Assembly (NCBI RefSeq): GCF_025499465.1
Contig: NZ_JAIMCA010000007.1
Span: forward strand, 124,001 to 188,000
Origin: Allobosea sp. BH3
GTDB taxonomy: Bacteria; Pseudomonadota; Alphaproteobacteria; Rhizobiales; Beijerinckiaceae
Direction: 5' to 3'
Length of the DNA: 64,000 bases
The notes under the pieces were generated by a model. That model ran no database searches and was not told the origin of the DNA. It saw only the letters and a list, made by a program, of their open reading frames with translations. The stretch's first letter is position 1; each line of letters starts with the position of its first letter. The position numbers were made by a program, and so were the translations under genes. Shown one piece after another: positions 23,313 through 31,347 of the stretch.

Positions 23313-25529
23313 ATGGCACCGGCGACGAGGCTTGCGCTGCTGATCGGCTGGATCGGCTATGCGCTGATGCCGTGGTATCTCGTCGAGGGCATGAGCCTGA
23401 CGAGCCTGGGCTGGCTTGCCGAATATCCCTTCGGCAAGGCCGGCAGCGCGCTCGCGCTCGGCCTCTCGGGGCAGGCGCCCTGGCTGCTGCCGGTCGGTGC
23501 CGCGTTGGCCGCGGCGACGGCCGTGATAGGCAACCAAGATCGCCAGCGCGTCGCAGGCGTACTCGTCTGGGCCGGTTTACTCGGCATGGCGCTGTTCTTC
23601 GCGCAGGCCTTCGCCATCGTGCTCAAGGATCAGGGCATCGGCTGGCTCGCCGCCCTGCTCGGCGGGGCGGGCGCGGCGCAGCGCGGCATCGGCGGCGGCG
23701 CCTTCGTCACGCTGGTTTCGCTGCTGCTGCTGCTCTGCCATGGCCTCGCCTATCGCGGGGTCTGCCGGGGCGATCTCTTCACCACCTCAACGATCGGCGT
23801 CGTCATCCTGCTGATCGGCCTCTTCATCTTCTTCCCGGTCGCGATCATCCTGAAGAGCGCGCTCGTCGACCAGACCGGCGCGCTGGCACCCATGGCCTTC
23901 GTCGAGCGCTTCCTCGATTCCTCGATCTGGGGCTTGGGCTGCATCACCAGCGGCACCAATTGCGGCGTCGCCTGGAATACGCTGGTACTGGCTGTGCTCT
24001 GCGGCGTCATCACCACGCTGCTAGGCCTGGCCTGCGCGCTTTTGATCCTGCGCACCGGCATGCCCGGCAAGCGCGTCATGCGCGCGTTGACGGTGCTGCC
24101 GATCATCACGCCGCCCTTCGTCATCGGGCTGGCGCTGATCCTGCTCTTCGGCCGGGCGGGTGCCGTCTCGACGCTGCTCTACGAATGGTTCGGGGTCCCG
24201 CGCTCGCGCTGGCTCTACGGATTGCCGGGCGTGCTGCTGGCGCAGGTGCTGGCCTTCGCACCGATCGCCTTCCTCGTGTTGATCGGCGTGGTGCAGGGCA
24301 TCTCGCCCAGCCTCGAAGAGGCGTCGCAGACGCTCGGCGCCAAGCGCTGGCAGACCTTCCGCACCGTGACCTGGCCGCTGCTCAAGCCCGGCATCGCCAA
24401 CGCCTTCCTGCTCGGCTTCGTCGAGAGCATGGCCGATTTCGGCAATCCGCTGGTGCTGGGCGGCAATTTCGAAGTGCTCTCCACCAAGATCTTCTTCGCG
24501 GTCGTCGGCGCCTCCTACAATCAGGGGCAGGCGGCGGTGCTCGCCATCATCCTGCTCGCCTTCACGCTGGGGGCGTTCTGGGTGCAGCAGCGCTGGCTCG
24601 GCGACAAATCCTACACGACCGTCACCGGCAAGGGCGACGCCGGCCTGCCGACGCCGCTGCCGAGGCGCATCACCTGGCTCTCGGCGGCCGTGATCGTGCC
24701 CTGGGTGGCGCTGACCGTCGTCATCTACATCGTCATCATCGTCGGCGGCTTCGTCCGCAACATGGGCCGCGATTACCGGCCGACGCTGGAGCATTACCGC
24801 ACCGGCTTCGCCGTCGACTTCAGCAACGGCATCTATTTCGAGGGCTCGGCCTGGCCGTCCTTCTTCACCACGGTGAAGGTGGCTGCGATCTCGGCGCCGC
24901 TGACGGCGCTGATCGGCCTGCTGACCGCCTATCTGCTGACCCGCCAGCGCTTCCGCGGCCGCGGCATGCTGGAATTCGCGACGATGCTCTCCTTCGCGAT
25001 TCCGGGCACGGTGCTGGGCGTCGCCTATATCCTCGCCTTCAACGTGCCGCCGATCGAGATCACCGGGACGGGGCTGATCCTCGTCATCGCCTTCGTGTTC
25101 CGCAACATGCCGGTCGGCGTGCGCTCCGGCATCGCCGGGCTGTCGCAGATCGACCGGAGCCTGGACGAGGCCTCGACGACGCTACGTGCCCGCAGCTTCA
25201 CCACGCTCCGGCGGGTGGTGCTGCCGCTGCTGAAGCCCGCGCTGGTTTCGGCGCTGGTCTATTCCTTCGTGCGCTCGATGACGGCGGTCAGCGCCGTGAT
25301 CTTCCTGGTTTCGGCCGAATACAACCTCTCCACCGCCTATATCGTCGGACGCGTGGAGGCGGGCGAGTTCGGCCTCGCCATCGCCTATTCCTCGGTGCTG
25401 ATCGTGTTCATGACGCTCGGCATCGCGCTCATCCAGTTCACTGTCGGTGAGCGCAAGCTCGGCAGGCGCAAGGTCGTGGCGCTCTCCAGTTCCGTTTCCG
25501 ACCCCATCACCCAAGGAGCAGCGAGTTGA
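23313..25529 (+). CDS. ABC transporter permease, fused two-domain, ferric-iron (FbpB) type with N-terminal membrane extension
   Basis: A 738-residue membrane protein. After about 160 residues with three or four extra helices come two binding-protein-dependent permease domains. Each has the EAA loop: S-L-E-E-A-S-Q-T-L-G-A near 335 and S-L-D-E-A-S-T-T-L-R-A near 620. Classical FbpB proteins are about 500-560 residues, so the N-terminal block is additional. The last bases (TTGA) overlap a TTG start of the ATPase gene, so the two are coupled. Confidence 0.92.
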   Translation: MAPATRLALLIGWIGYALMPWYLVEGMSLTSLGWLAEYPFGKAGSALALGLSGQAPWLLPVGAALAAATAVIGNQDRQRVAGVLVWAGLLGMALFFAQAFAIVLKDQGIGWLAALLGGAGAAQRGIGGGAFVTLVSLLLLLCHGLAYRGVCRGDLFTTSTIGVVILLIGLFIFFPVAIILKSALVDQTGALAPMAFVERFLDSSIWGLGCITSGTNCGVAWNTLVLAVLCGVITTLLGLACALLILRTGMPGKRVMRALTVLPIITPPFVIGLALILLFGRAGAVSTLLYEWFGVPRSRWLYGLPGVLLAQVLAFAPIAFLVLIGVVQGISPSLEEASQTLGAKRWQTFRTVTWPLLKPGIANAFLLGFVESMADFGNPLVLGGNFEVLSTKIFFAVVGASYNQGQAAVLAIILLAFTLGAFWVQQRWLGDKSYTTVTGKGDAGLPTPLPRRITWLSAAVIVPWVALTVVIYIVIIVGGFVRNMGRDYRPTLEHYRTGFAVDFSNGIYFEGSAWPSFFTTVKVAAISAPLTALIGLLTAYLLTRQRFRGRGMLEFATMLSFAIPGTVLGVAYILAFNVPPIEITGTGLILVIAFVFRNMPVGVRSGIAGLSQIDRSLDEASTTLRARSFTTLRRVVLPLLKPALVSALVYSFVRSMTAVSAVIFLVSAEYNLSTAYIVGRVEAGEFGLAIAYSSVLIVFMTLGIALIQFTVGERKLGRRKVVALSSSVSDPITQGAAS

Positions 25530-26593
25530 CGAAGGTCGGGCCCGCATCCGTCGAATTCCGCAACGTCTCGATGCGCTACGGTGCGGTCACGGCGGTCGAC
25601 AATGTCAGCTTCACCATCGAGGCGGGAAAGCTCGTCACGCTGCTCGGCCCCTCCGGCTGCGGCAAGACTACGACGCTGCGCATGATCGCAGGGCTCGAGA
25701 TCGCCAGCGAGGGCCAGATCCTGATCGGTGGCAAGGACGTGACGAAGCTCTCCGCCGCCGACCGCGACGTCTCCATGGTCTTCCAGTCCTATGCGCTCTT
25801 CCCGCACATGAGCGTGCTGGAGAACGCGGCCTATGGCCCGACCGTCAAGGGGCTCGGCAAGGAGGAGGCGGCGCGGATGGCTTTGGACAAGCTCGCGCTC
25901 GTGGGCCTCAAGGGCTTCGAGAAGCGCTATCCTTCCGAGCTTTCCGGCGGCCAGCAGCAGCGCGTCGCGGTGGCGCGCGCGCTGGTGCTTGAACCGCAGG
26001 TGCTGCTGTTCGACGAGCCGCTCTCCAATCTCGACGCCAAACTGCGCCGGCGCGTGCGCGAGGAGATCCGCGAGCTGCAGCAGGAGCTCAACCTGACCGT
26101 GGCCTATGTCACCCACGATCAGGAGGAGGCCCTGGCCGTCTCCGACCGCATCATCGTGATGTCCAATGCGCGGATTGCTCAGGAGGGCGCGCCGCGGGAC
26201 CTCTACGAACAGCCCGCCAATGCCTTCGTGGCGGACTTCATCGGCGATGCCAACCTGGTCGATGTCACGGTGCGGAAGGTCACCGAAGGCCAGGCCGATG
26301 TCGGCATCGGCTCGGCGACCATCTCGCTGCCGGCGCGCGGGCTGCAGCCGGGCGCTGCCCGCGTCGCGATCCGGCCGGAAGCGCTGCTGCTCGGCGCGGC
26401 GGGGCAGGGCGGATCGCTCCCGGGCACGATCCGCAAATGCGCCTATCTCGGCAATCACCTCGACATCATGGTCGAGACGGAGGTGGGCGAGCTTTTCGTC
26501 GTGCAATATGGCGCGCGCGATATGCTGGAAGCGGGCCTGCCCGTGGCTGTGTCCTTCGCAGGCTCGGGCGTGACGCTCATTCCGCCGGCGTGA
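25526..26593 (+). CDS. ABC transporter ATP-binding protein (FbpC/PotA type)
   Basis: A 355-residue ATPase with Walker A GPSGCGKTT, Q-loop V-F-Q-S-Y-A-L-F-P-H, signature L-S-G-G-Q-Q-Q-R, Walker B VLLFDEPLSNLDAKLRR and a C-terminal TOBE region (about 280-350). The start is TTG at 25526: it overlaps the permease stop as TTGA, has AAGGAG at the right distance, and gives MTKVGPASVEFRNVS. It powers the preceding importer. Confidence 0.94.
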   Translation: MTKVGPASVEFRNVSMRYGAVTAVDNVSFTIEAGKLVTLLGPSGCGKTTTLRMIAGLEIASEGQILIGGKDVTKLSAADRDVSMVFQSYALFPHMSVLENAAYGPTVKGLGKEEAARMALDKLALVGLKGFEKRYPSELSGGQQQRVAVARALVLEPQVLLFDEPLSNLDAKLRRRVREEIRELQQELNLTVAYVTHDQEEALAVSDRIIVMSNARIAQEGAPRDLYEQPANAFVADFIGDANLVDVTVRKVTEGQADVGIGSATISLPARGLQPGAARVAIRPEALLLGAAGQGGSLPGTIRKCAYLGNHLDIMVETEVGELFVVQYGARDMLEAGLPVAVSFAGSGVTLIPPA

Positions 26594-26611
26594 CCGGCGC
26601 GAACAGGCCGG

Positions 26612-27844
26612 TCACTGCTTTGGCGCAAGGCTTCCCGGGGCGAATGCGCCTCCGAAAGGCGAGGGGTTCGCGCTGGCGGGCGGTGGGGCGGCCGGGGCGG
26701 GTATCGTCGACGCCGGAGGCGCCAGAGTATTCGGATTGAAGGCGCCGCCGAAGGGCGAGGGGTTGTTGCCCGGGGCCTGCGGCGCCGCCGCAGCCGGCGC
26801 CTGTTGCTGGAGCCGGTGCATGCGCTCCTGCTGTTCGCGCAGGAGGCGCTCCTGCATCTCCTGCTTCTCGCGCAGGATGTTCGCCCGGCAGACCGAGGCA
26901 TCGTGGCGGCTGCCCTGCCAGGCGAGGAAGGCCGCGAAGCCGGCGAGCGCGACGAAGATCGTCGCCGGATGGACCAGCGTCCGCGTGAGCGGGCTGGCGT
27001 AGAGGCCGGACGGGCCGGAACGGCGCAGGCGCTCGCCGCGGCGGGCATGCGCTTCCCTGACCATGGCGCCGATCAGGGTCAGCGCGATGATGATGACCGC
27101 CAGTGCCGAAAGAGAGGGGTCGGTGCCGAGCCGGACCTTTGAGGCCAGCGCGGTGGTGAAGGTGTTGCCGGAGAGAATGGTGAAGACGGTGGTGTTGTAA
27201 TTCTCGAAGGAGGCGAGGAAGGCGATGAAAGCGGCCGAGCCGATGGCCGGCTTCATGAAGGGCAGCAGGATCCTGCGAAAGGCCTGTCCTGGCGTCGCGC
27301 CGAGGTCGAGCGCCGCCTCCGTCAGCAGAGGGTCGAAGCGCTGCAGCCGGGAAATGAAGATCAGCATCGTGTAGGAGGCGATGAAGCTGACCTGCCCGAG
27401 CAGGGTCAGAAAGATGCCGTTGAAGAAGGGCGAGTCATAGCCGGCGCCGACGCCGCGGGCGACCGCGCCCCAGAAGACGATGGTCGAGATGCCGATGACG
27501 ACGCCAGGAATGAGGATCGGCGTGATCAGCGTGCCGTAGAGCGCTGCGCGCGCCTTCGGCCCGAGGTCGGACAGCGCGAGCGCCCCGGCCAGCCCCAGCG
27601 GCACCGAGAGGGCTACGACCGCGAAACCGATCCAGAGGCTGGCCCAGAGCCCCGTCATCAGCCGCTGATTGGCGAAGAGCACGCCGAACCAGTCGGTGGT
27701 GAAGCATTCCCATGGCACGATGCGGGGGAAGGCCGAGGAGTTGAAGGCCGTGATCACCATGATGATCAGTGGGCCGAACAGGAACAGGAAGAAGAGCAGG
27801 GCATAGCCGAGCGAGAACAGGCCGCCGCCGATCGCCCGGTTCAT
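26612..27844 (-). CDS. ABC transporter permease (PotI-like) with unusual C-terminal tail
   Basis: A 410-residue protein. Residues 1-275 are a normal six-helix permease of the spermidine/putrescine class, with the EAA loop L-T-E-A-A-L-D-L-G-A near 170. Such proteins usually stop at about 265-285 residues. This one continues with a seventh hydrophobic helix (about 294-311), a Gln/Glu/Arg-rich coiled coil (about 322-347), and a Pro/Ala-rich tail holding two copies of N-P-S-P-F-G-G-A-F (361-369 and 393-401). An odd number of extra helices would put the tail in the periplasm if the usual topology holds. Its start ATG overlaps the upstream permease stop (ATGA). Confidence 0.92.
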   Translation of the reverse strand: MNRAIGGGLFSLGYALLFFLFLFGPLIIMVITAFNSSAFPRIVPWECFTTDWFGVLFANQRLMTGLWASLWIGFAVVALSVPLGLAGALALSDLGPKARAALYGTLITPILIPGVVIGISTIVFWGAVARGVGAGYDSPFFNGIFLTLLGQVSFIASYTMLIFISRLQRFDPLLTEAALDLGATPGQAFRRILLPFMKPAIGSAAFIAFLASFENYNTTVFTILSGNTFTTALASKVRLGTDPSLSALAVIIIALTLIGAMVREAHARRGERLRRSGPSGLYASPLTRTLVHPATIFVALAGFAAFLAWQGSRHDASVCRANILREKQEMQERLLREQQERMHRLQQQAPAAAAPQAPGNNPSPFGGAFNPNTLAPPASTIPAPAAPPPASANPSPFGGAFAPGSLAPKQ

Positions 27845-28764
27845 TTGCCGATCGCCCCGATCGAGACGCGGAAGACCCGCATCGTCAGGAAGACGAAGAT
27901 CAGGCAGGCGATGAGCAGGATGGTCGAATAGGCCGCGCCGCGCTGCCAGTCGCCAGCGTCGTTGAACCACTGGTAGATCAGCTGGGTGAACCAGAGATTG
28001 GACGGGCCGCCGAGGATCTGCGGGGCGGCGAGCGCACCCGCCGTCAGCATGAAGACCATGGTGGCGCCCGAGGCGATGCCGGGCTTGGCGACGGGAAGGA
28101 CCACTCGCCAGTGCACCCGCCACCAGCTCGCGCCCATGTCGCGGGCGGCCTCGATCTGGTTACGATCGAGCGTCTCGACCGCGCCGTAGATCGAGAACAC
28201 CATCATCAGCACATAGGTGTAGGCGAGGGCCGAATAGAGCGCGACATCGGCGCGGATGAAGTCGACCGGCGTATCCCAGAGGCCGAGCGCCTGGCCGATG
28301 CCGTTGACGACGCCGGTGGCGCCGAACAGCACCCGGAAGGCGAAGGCCCGCAGGATGTCGTTGATCCAGAAGGGCACGATCAGCCCCACGATCATCAAGC
28401 GCGCGCCGACGCCGGTCGCCGAATGGGCGAGGATGAAGGCGATCGGATAGCAGATCACGATGTCGATCAGCGTGACGAACGCCGCCGCGGCGAAGGTCTT
28501 CACCAGCACGCCCATGTCCAGCGTGTTGAGGCCGCTGCCGCTGCCGAACAGGAAATAGCGGTAGTTGTCGAGCGTGTAGACGTCGCGCGGGCCGCCGATC
28601 TCGGAGCGTGGCAGATTGTGCCTGAGCGAGAAATCCAGCATCGCGACCTGCGGCAGCACGATCAGGACGAAGATCCAGACCAGAACGGCGCCGGCGACGA
28701 AGAATGCGACGCCGAGGCCGTGGCGGCTCGCCATGCCGGCGAAGATGCGGCGCAGCGCGCTCAT
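27841..28764 (-). CDS. ABC transporter permease (PotH-like)
   Basis: A 307-residue permease. A first helix (V-A-F-F-V-A-G-A-V-L-V-W-I-F-V-L) precedes a long periplasmic loop with the polyamine-type segment LDNYRYFLFGSG, then the six-helix core with the EAA-like loop I-E-A-A-R-D-M-G-A-S near 225. The start ATG at 28764 overlaps the ATPase stop (ATGA) and gives MSALRRIFAG. It pairs with the downstream PotI-like permease in one transporter. Confidence 0.93.
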   Translation of the reverse strand: MSALRRIFAGMASRHGLGVAFFVAGAVLVWIFVLIVLPQVAMLDFSLRHNLPRSEIGGPRDVYTLDNYRYFLFGSGSGLNTLDMGVLVKTFAAAAFVTLIDIVICYPIAFILAHSATGVGARLMIVGLIVPFWINDILRAFAFRVLFGATGVVNGIGQALGLWDTPVDFIRADVALYSALAYTYVLMMVFSIYGAVETLDRNQIEAARDMGASWWRVHWRVVLPVAKPGIASGATMVFMLTAGALAAPQILGGPSNLWFTQLIYQWFNDAGDWQRGAAYSTILLIACLIFVFLTMRVFRVSIGAIGK

Positions 28765-29861
28765 GCGGCGGCGTCCGCGTCGGCGCCTTGCGGGAGGACG
28801 ATCGCGGCCTGCGGATCGTAGCCGATCGTCAGCGCGCCCGGACCCGGCGCAGCCGCAGTCAGGCCTCCGGCATTCATGCGGCAGAGCCTGAGCGGGAGGC
28901 CGGCCGCCTTGAGATGCAGGGTCTGGACGCTGCCCTCGAACTCCTCGGCCTCGCAATCTGCCAGGAAGCTGTTGGCGCCGGGGGCTGAACCGGAGGTGAA
29001 GAGCTGTTCGGGACGGATGAAGAGCAGGCAGGCGGCGCCCGGACGATGGTCGCGCCCACCGCCGGACTGGCCGGAGAGGGTGCCGAGCGGGGTCTGGAGC
29101 GTCACCGTCGTGCCGAACTGGGCGACGACCTGGCCCGGAATGCTGTTGGTCTCGCCGACGAAGGAGGCGACGAAGGGGGTGCGCGGCCGGTTGTAGATCG
29201 TCTTCGGATCGCCGACCTGCTCGATCACGCCGGCATTCATCACCGCCACGCGGTCCGACATCGTCAGCGCCTCGCCCTGGTCGTGGGTGATGTAGATGAA
29301 GGTCAACCCGACACGCTGCTGGATGGCGCGCAGCTCGGTGCGCATATGCTGGCGCAGCTTGAGGTCCAGCGCCGAGAGTGGCTCGTCGAGCAGCAGGATG
29401 TCGGGATCGGCGGCGAGCGCGCGCGCGATCGCGACCCGCTGGCGCTGGCCGCCGGACAGCTCGTGCACCTTCTTGTCGCCGGTGCCGGGCAGCGCGATCA
29501 TCTCAAGCAGCTCGTCGGCGCGCTTGCGCCTGTCCTTGCGGCCGACACCGCGGACCTCGAGCGGGAAGGCGATGTTCTCCGCCACCGAGAGCAGCGGGAA
29601 CAAGGCGAGGTTCTGGAAGATCAGCGCGGTCGGCCGCTTGTTCGGGCCGACATTTTTCATGTCCTGCCCGCCGATCAGCACTCGCCCTTCCGTCGGCTGG
29701 ACGAAGCCGGAGATGCAGCGCAGCAGCGTGGTCTTGCCGCAGCCGGAGGGGCCGAGGAAGGAGAAGAACTCGCCGCCCTGGATCGAGAGATGGGCGTTGT
29801 CGACGGCGGTGTAGCTGCCGAAACGGATCGAGACGTGATCGAGAACGACGTCCTTCGTCAT
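28761..29861 (-). CDS. ABC transporter ATP-binding protein (PotA/PotG-like)
   Basis: A 366-residue ATPase with Walker A GPSGCGKTT, signature LSGGQRQR, Walker B ILLLDEPLSALDLKLRQ and the H-loop Y-I-T-H-D-Q-G-E-A; a TOBE domain fills about 280-355. The start ATG at 29861 gives MTKDVVLDHVSIRFGSY; the frame continues upstream through the palindromic repeat but that part is not coding-like. It follows the binding protein gene after a 208-base gap that holds a large palindrome. Confidence 0.94.
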   Translation of the reverse strand: MTKDVVLDHVSIRFGSYTAVDNAHLSIQGGEFFSFLGPSGCGKTTLLRCISGFVQPTEGRVLIGGQDMKNVGPNKRPTALIFQNLALFPLLSVAENIAFPLEVRGVGRKDRRKRADELLEMIALPGTGDKKVHELSGGQRQRVAIARALAADPDILLLDEPLSALDLKLRQHMRTELRAIQQRVGLTFIYITHDQGEALTMSDRVAVMNAGVIEQVGDPKTIYNRPRTPFVASFVGETNSIPGQVVAQFGTTVTLQTPLGTLSGQSGGGRDHRPGAACLLFIRPEQLFTSGSAPGANSFLADCEAEEFEGSVQTLHLKAAGLPLRLCRMNAGGLTAAAPGPGALTIGYDPQAAIVLPQGADADAAA

Positions 29862-29910
29862 GCGGGTCCTGGTCGGCAGGGAGCGGGGAAAACGTGCTTG
29901 CCTTCCGCAG

Positions 29911-30024
29911 CCCTCATCCTGAGGAACGCCGAAGGCGCGTCTCGAAGGATGCTCCAGATGATTCCGGAGTCTCCTGGAGCATCCTTCGAGACGCATTCCT
30001 GCGGAGCGCTCCTCAGGATGAGGG
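29911..30024. repeat. compound palindromic repeat inside the PotFGHI-like operon
   Basis: The outer arms CCCTCATCCTGAGGA (29911-29925) and TCCTCAGGATGAGGG (30010-30024) are exact inverse complements, and so are the inner arms CTCGAAGGATGCTCCAG (29941-29957) and CTGGAGCATCCTTCGAG (29974-29990). There is no T-run. It lies between the binding-protein gene and the ATPase gene. A partial copy of the outer arm recurs at 37026. Confidence 0.8.
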
Positions 30025-30069
30025 CTTCGGATGATGCCGGGCCCCAAGGAGCCCGGCATCGGATCCCGT

Positions 30070-31197
30070 TCAGGCGCTGAGGAACTTGTTGGTGAATTCG
30101 GAGCGCGCCTTGGCATACCAGGGGGCTTCGGCCGGCCAGGCGTTGAGCTTGGCGAGCGAGTCCCCCGGATAGGCGTCGGCGAAGTTCTTGGCGTAGGTCT
30201 CGCCGCCGAACTTGTCGGCGCCGACCACCGGCGAGTTGTAGCCGTGGGTCTTGATCGCCTCGCCGGCGAGCTGCGCGTCGTAGCAGGCCGCGATGAAGGC
30301 ATAGACCTGGTCGATGTTCTTCACGCCGATCGGCAAAGCGAGGCCGTCGACCCAGGCCATCGCACCTTCGACGGGCGCGCGGTACATCACCGGCTCGCCC
30401 GCGGTCTTGAGCGCGATCGGCGGGCCGTCCCAGGTCTGGCCGACGATGACGCCCTCGTTGAGCAGGCCGTTCTTCTGCGCGTCGGCATCGTTCCAGACGA
30501 GCTTGATGTTCTTCTTCTTCTTGATCGCGACATCGGTGAGCTTGGCCCAGACCTCCTTCATCTTGTCTTCGCTCTTGTAGGCCGCCCAGATCGAACCGGG
30601 AGCCATTTCGCCGCGCCGCTCCAGGCCGAGGCCGAGGCCAAGCAGCATGGAGTGTCCGCGGCCCATGGTCTTGCCGGCGTTGGCGTCGTCCCAGACGTCA
30701 TAATAGGAGGGGGCGGTGCCGGCGGGTGTGAACTTGTCGGTGCGCCAGGCCACGCCTTCCGTGCCCCAGATATGCGGTAGCCAGTGCACGCCCTTGCCGC
30801 CGAAGTTCCAGTGCGCCTCGCCCAGCGCCATCGACGGGTTCACCTTGGCGATGTCGACCTTCTTCATGTCGAAGGGCTGGAGCAGGCCGAGCTCAGCCCA
30901 GAGCGGGCTGCGGTTCACGGTCGGGGTGACGATGTCGAAGCCCTGGCCATTGGTGGCCTTCATCTTGTTGAGGATGTCGTCGTTCGAGCCGATGCCGGTG
31001 AAGTTCACCTTGATGCCGGTCTTGGCGGTGAACGCCTTGACGAAGCTCTCCGGCAGATAGTCCGACCACATCATGATGTTGATCTCGCCGGAGGAGGCGA
31101 GTGCTGCCCGGCTGATCAGCGCCGGCGCGGCGATGCCGGCGGCAGCAAGCTTGATAACGTCACGGCGGAGCATCCCGCCTGCCTTCATCGTCGACAT
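30070..31197 (-). CDS. extracellular solute-binding protein, PotD/PotF type
   Basis: A 375-residue periplasmic binding protein. The Tat-like signal M-L-R-R-D-V-I-K-L-A-A-A-G-I-A-A-P ends near S-R-A-A-L-A. The mature part starts GEINIMMWSDYLPESFVKAF, the standard opening of polyamine-type binding proteins, and contains N-F-G-G-K-G-V-H-W-L-P and W-D-D-A-N-A-G-K-T. It is the first gene of the transporter block and follows the phosphonate-hydrolase-like gene on the same strand after 150 bases. The ligand could be a polyamine, an opine or another amine. Confidence 0.92.
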   Translation of the reverse strand: MSTMKAGGMLRRDVIKLAAAGIAAPALISRAALASSGEINIMMWSDYLPESFVKAFTAKTGIKVNFTGIGSNDDILNKMKATNGQGFDIVTPTVNRSPLWAELGLLQPFDMKKVDIAKVNPSMALGEAHWNFGGKGVHWLPHIWGTEGVAWRTDKFTPAGTAPSYYDVWDDANAGKTMGRGHSMLLGLGLGLERRGEMAPGSIWAAYKSEDKMKEVWAKLTDVAIKKKKNIKLVWNDADAQKNGLLNEGVIVGQTWDGPPIALKTAGEPVMYRAPVEGAMAWVDGLALPIGVKNIDQVYAFIAACYDAQLAGEAIKTHGYNSPVVGADKFGGETYAKNFADAYPGDSLAKLNAWPAEAPWYAKARSEFTNKFLSA

Positions 31198-31347
31198 GAC
31201 CGATCCCCTCTTTTCCACCTGCTTCGTGCAGGAGCTTTGCCGGGCACACGCAAGAAGCGGGCCGCAATGCCTGGAGGTTGATCCGCCGCGCCGCAGGGCA
31301 GGTAGAGCCAGAGGCACAATTCGATGGAGCCACCGCTGCGGCAGCCG

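Noticed and set aside
28765-28956. Upstream extension of the PotH-like permease
   Set aside because: The added residues are Arg/Gly-rich, lie over the ATPase gene, and the ATG at 28764 overlaps the ATPase stop as ATGA, the normal coupling.
29911-30024. Possible CRISPR array or terminator
   Set aside because: There are inverted, not direct, repeats, no spacers and no T-run; it is a palindromic intergenic element.
29862-30302. Upstream extension of the PotA-like ATPase
   Set aside because: It translates a palindromic intergenic repeat and part of the binding-protein gene; the family start is at 29861.
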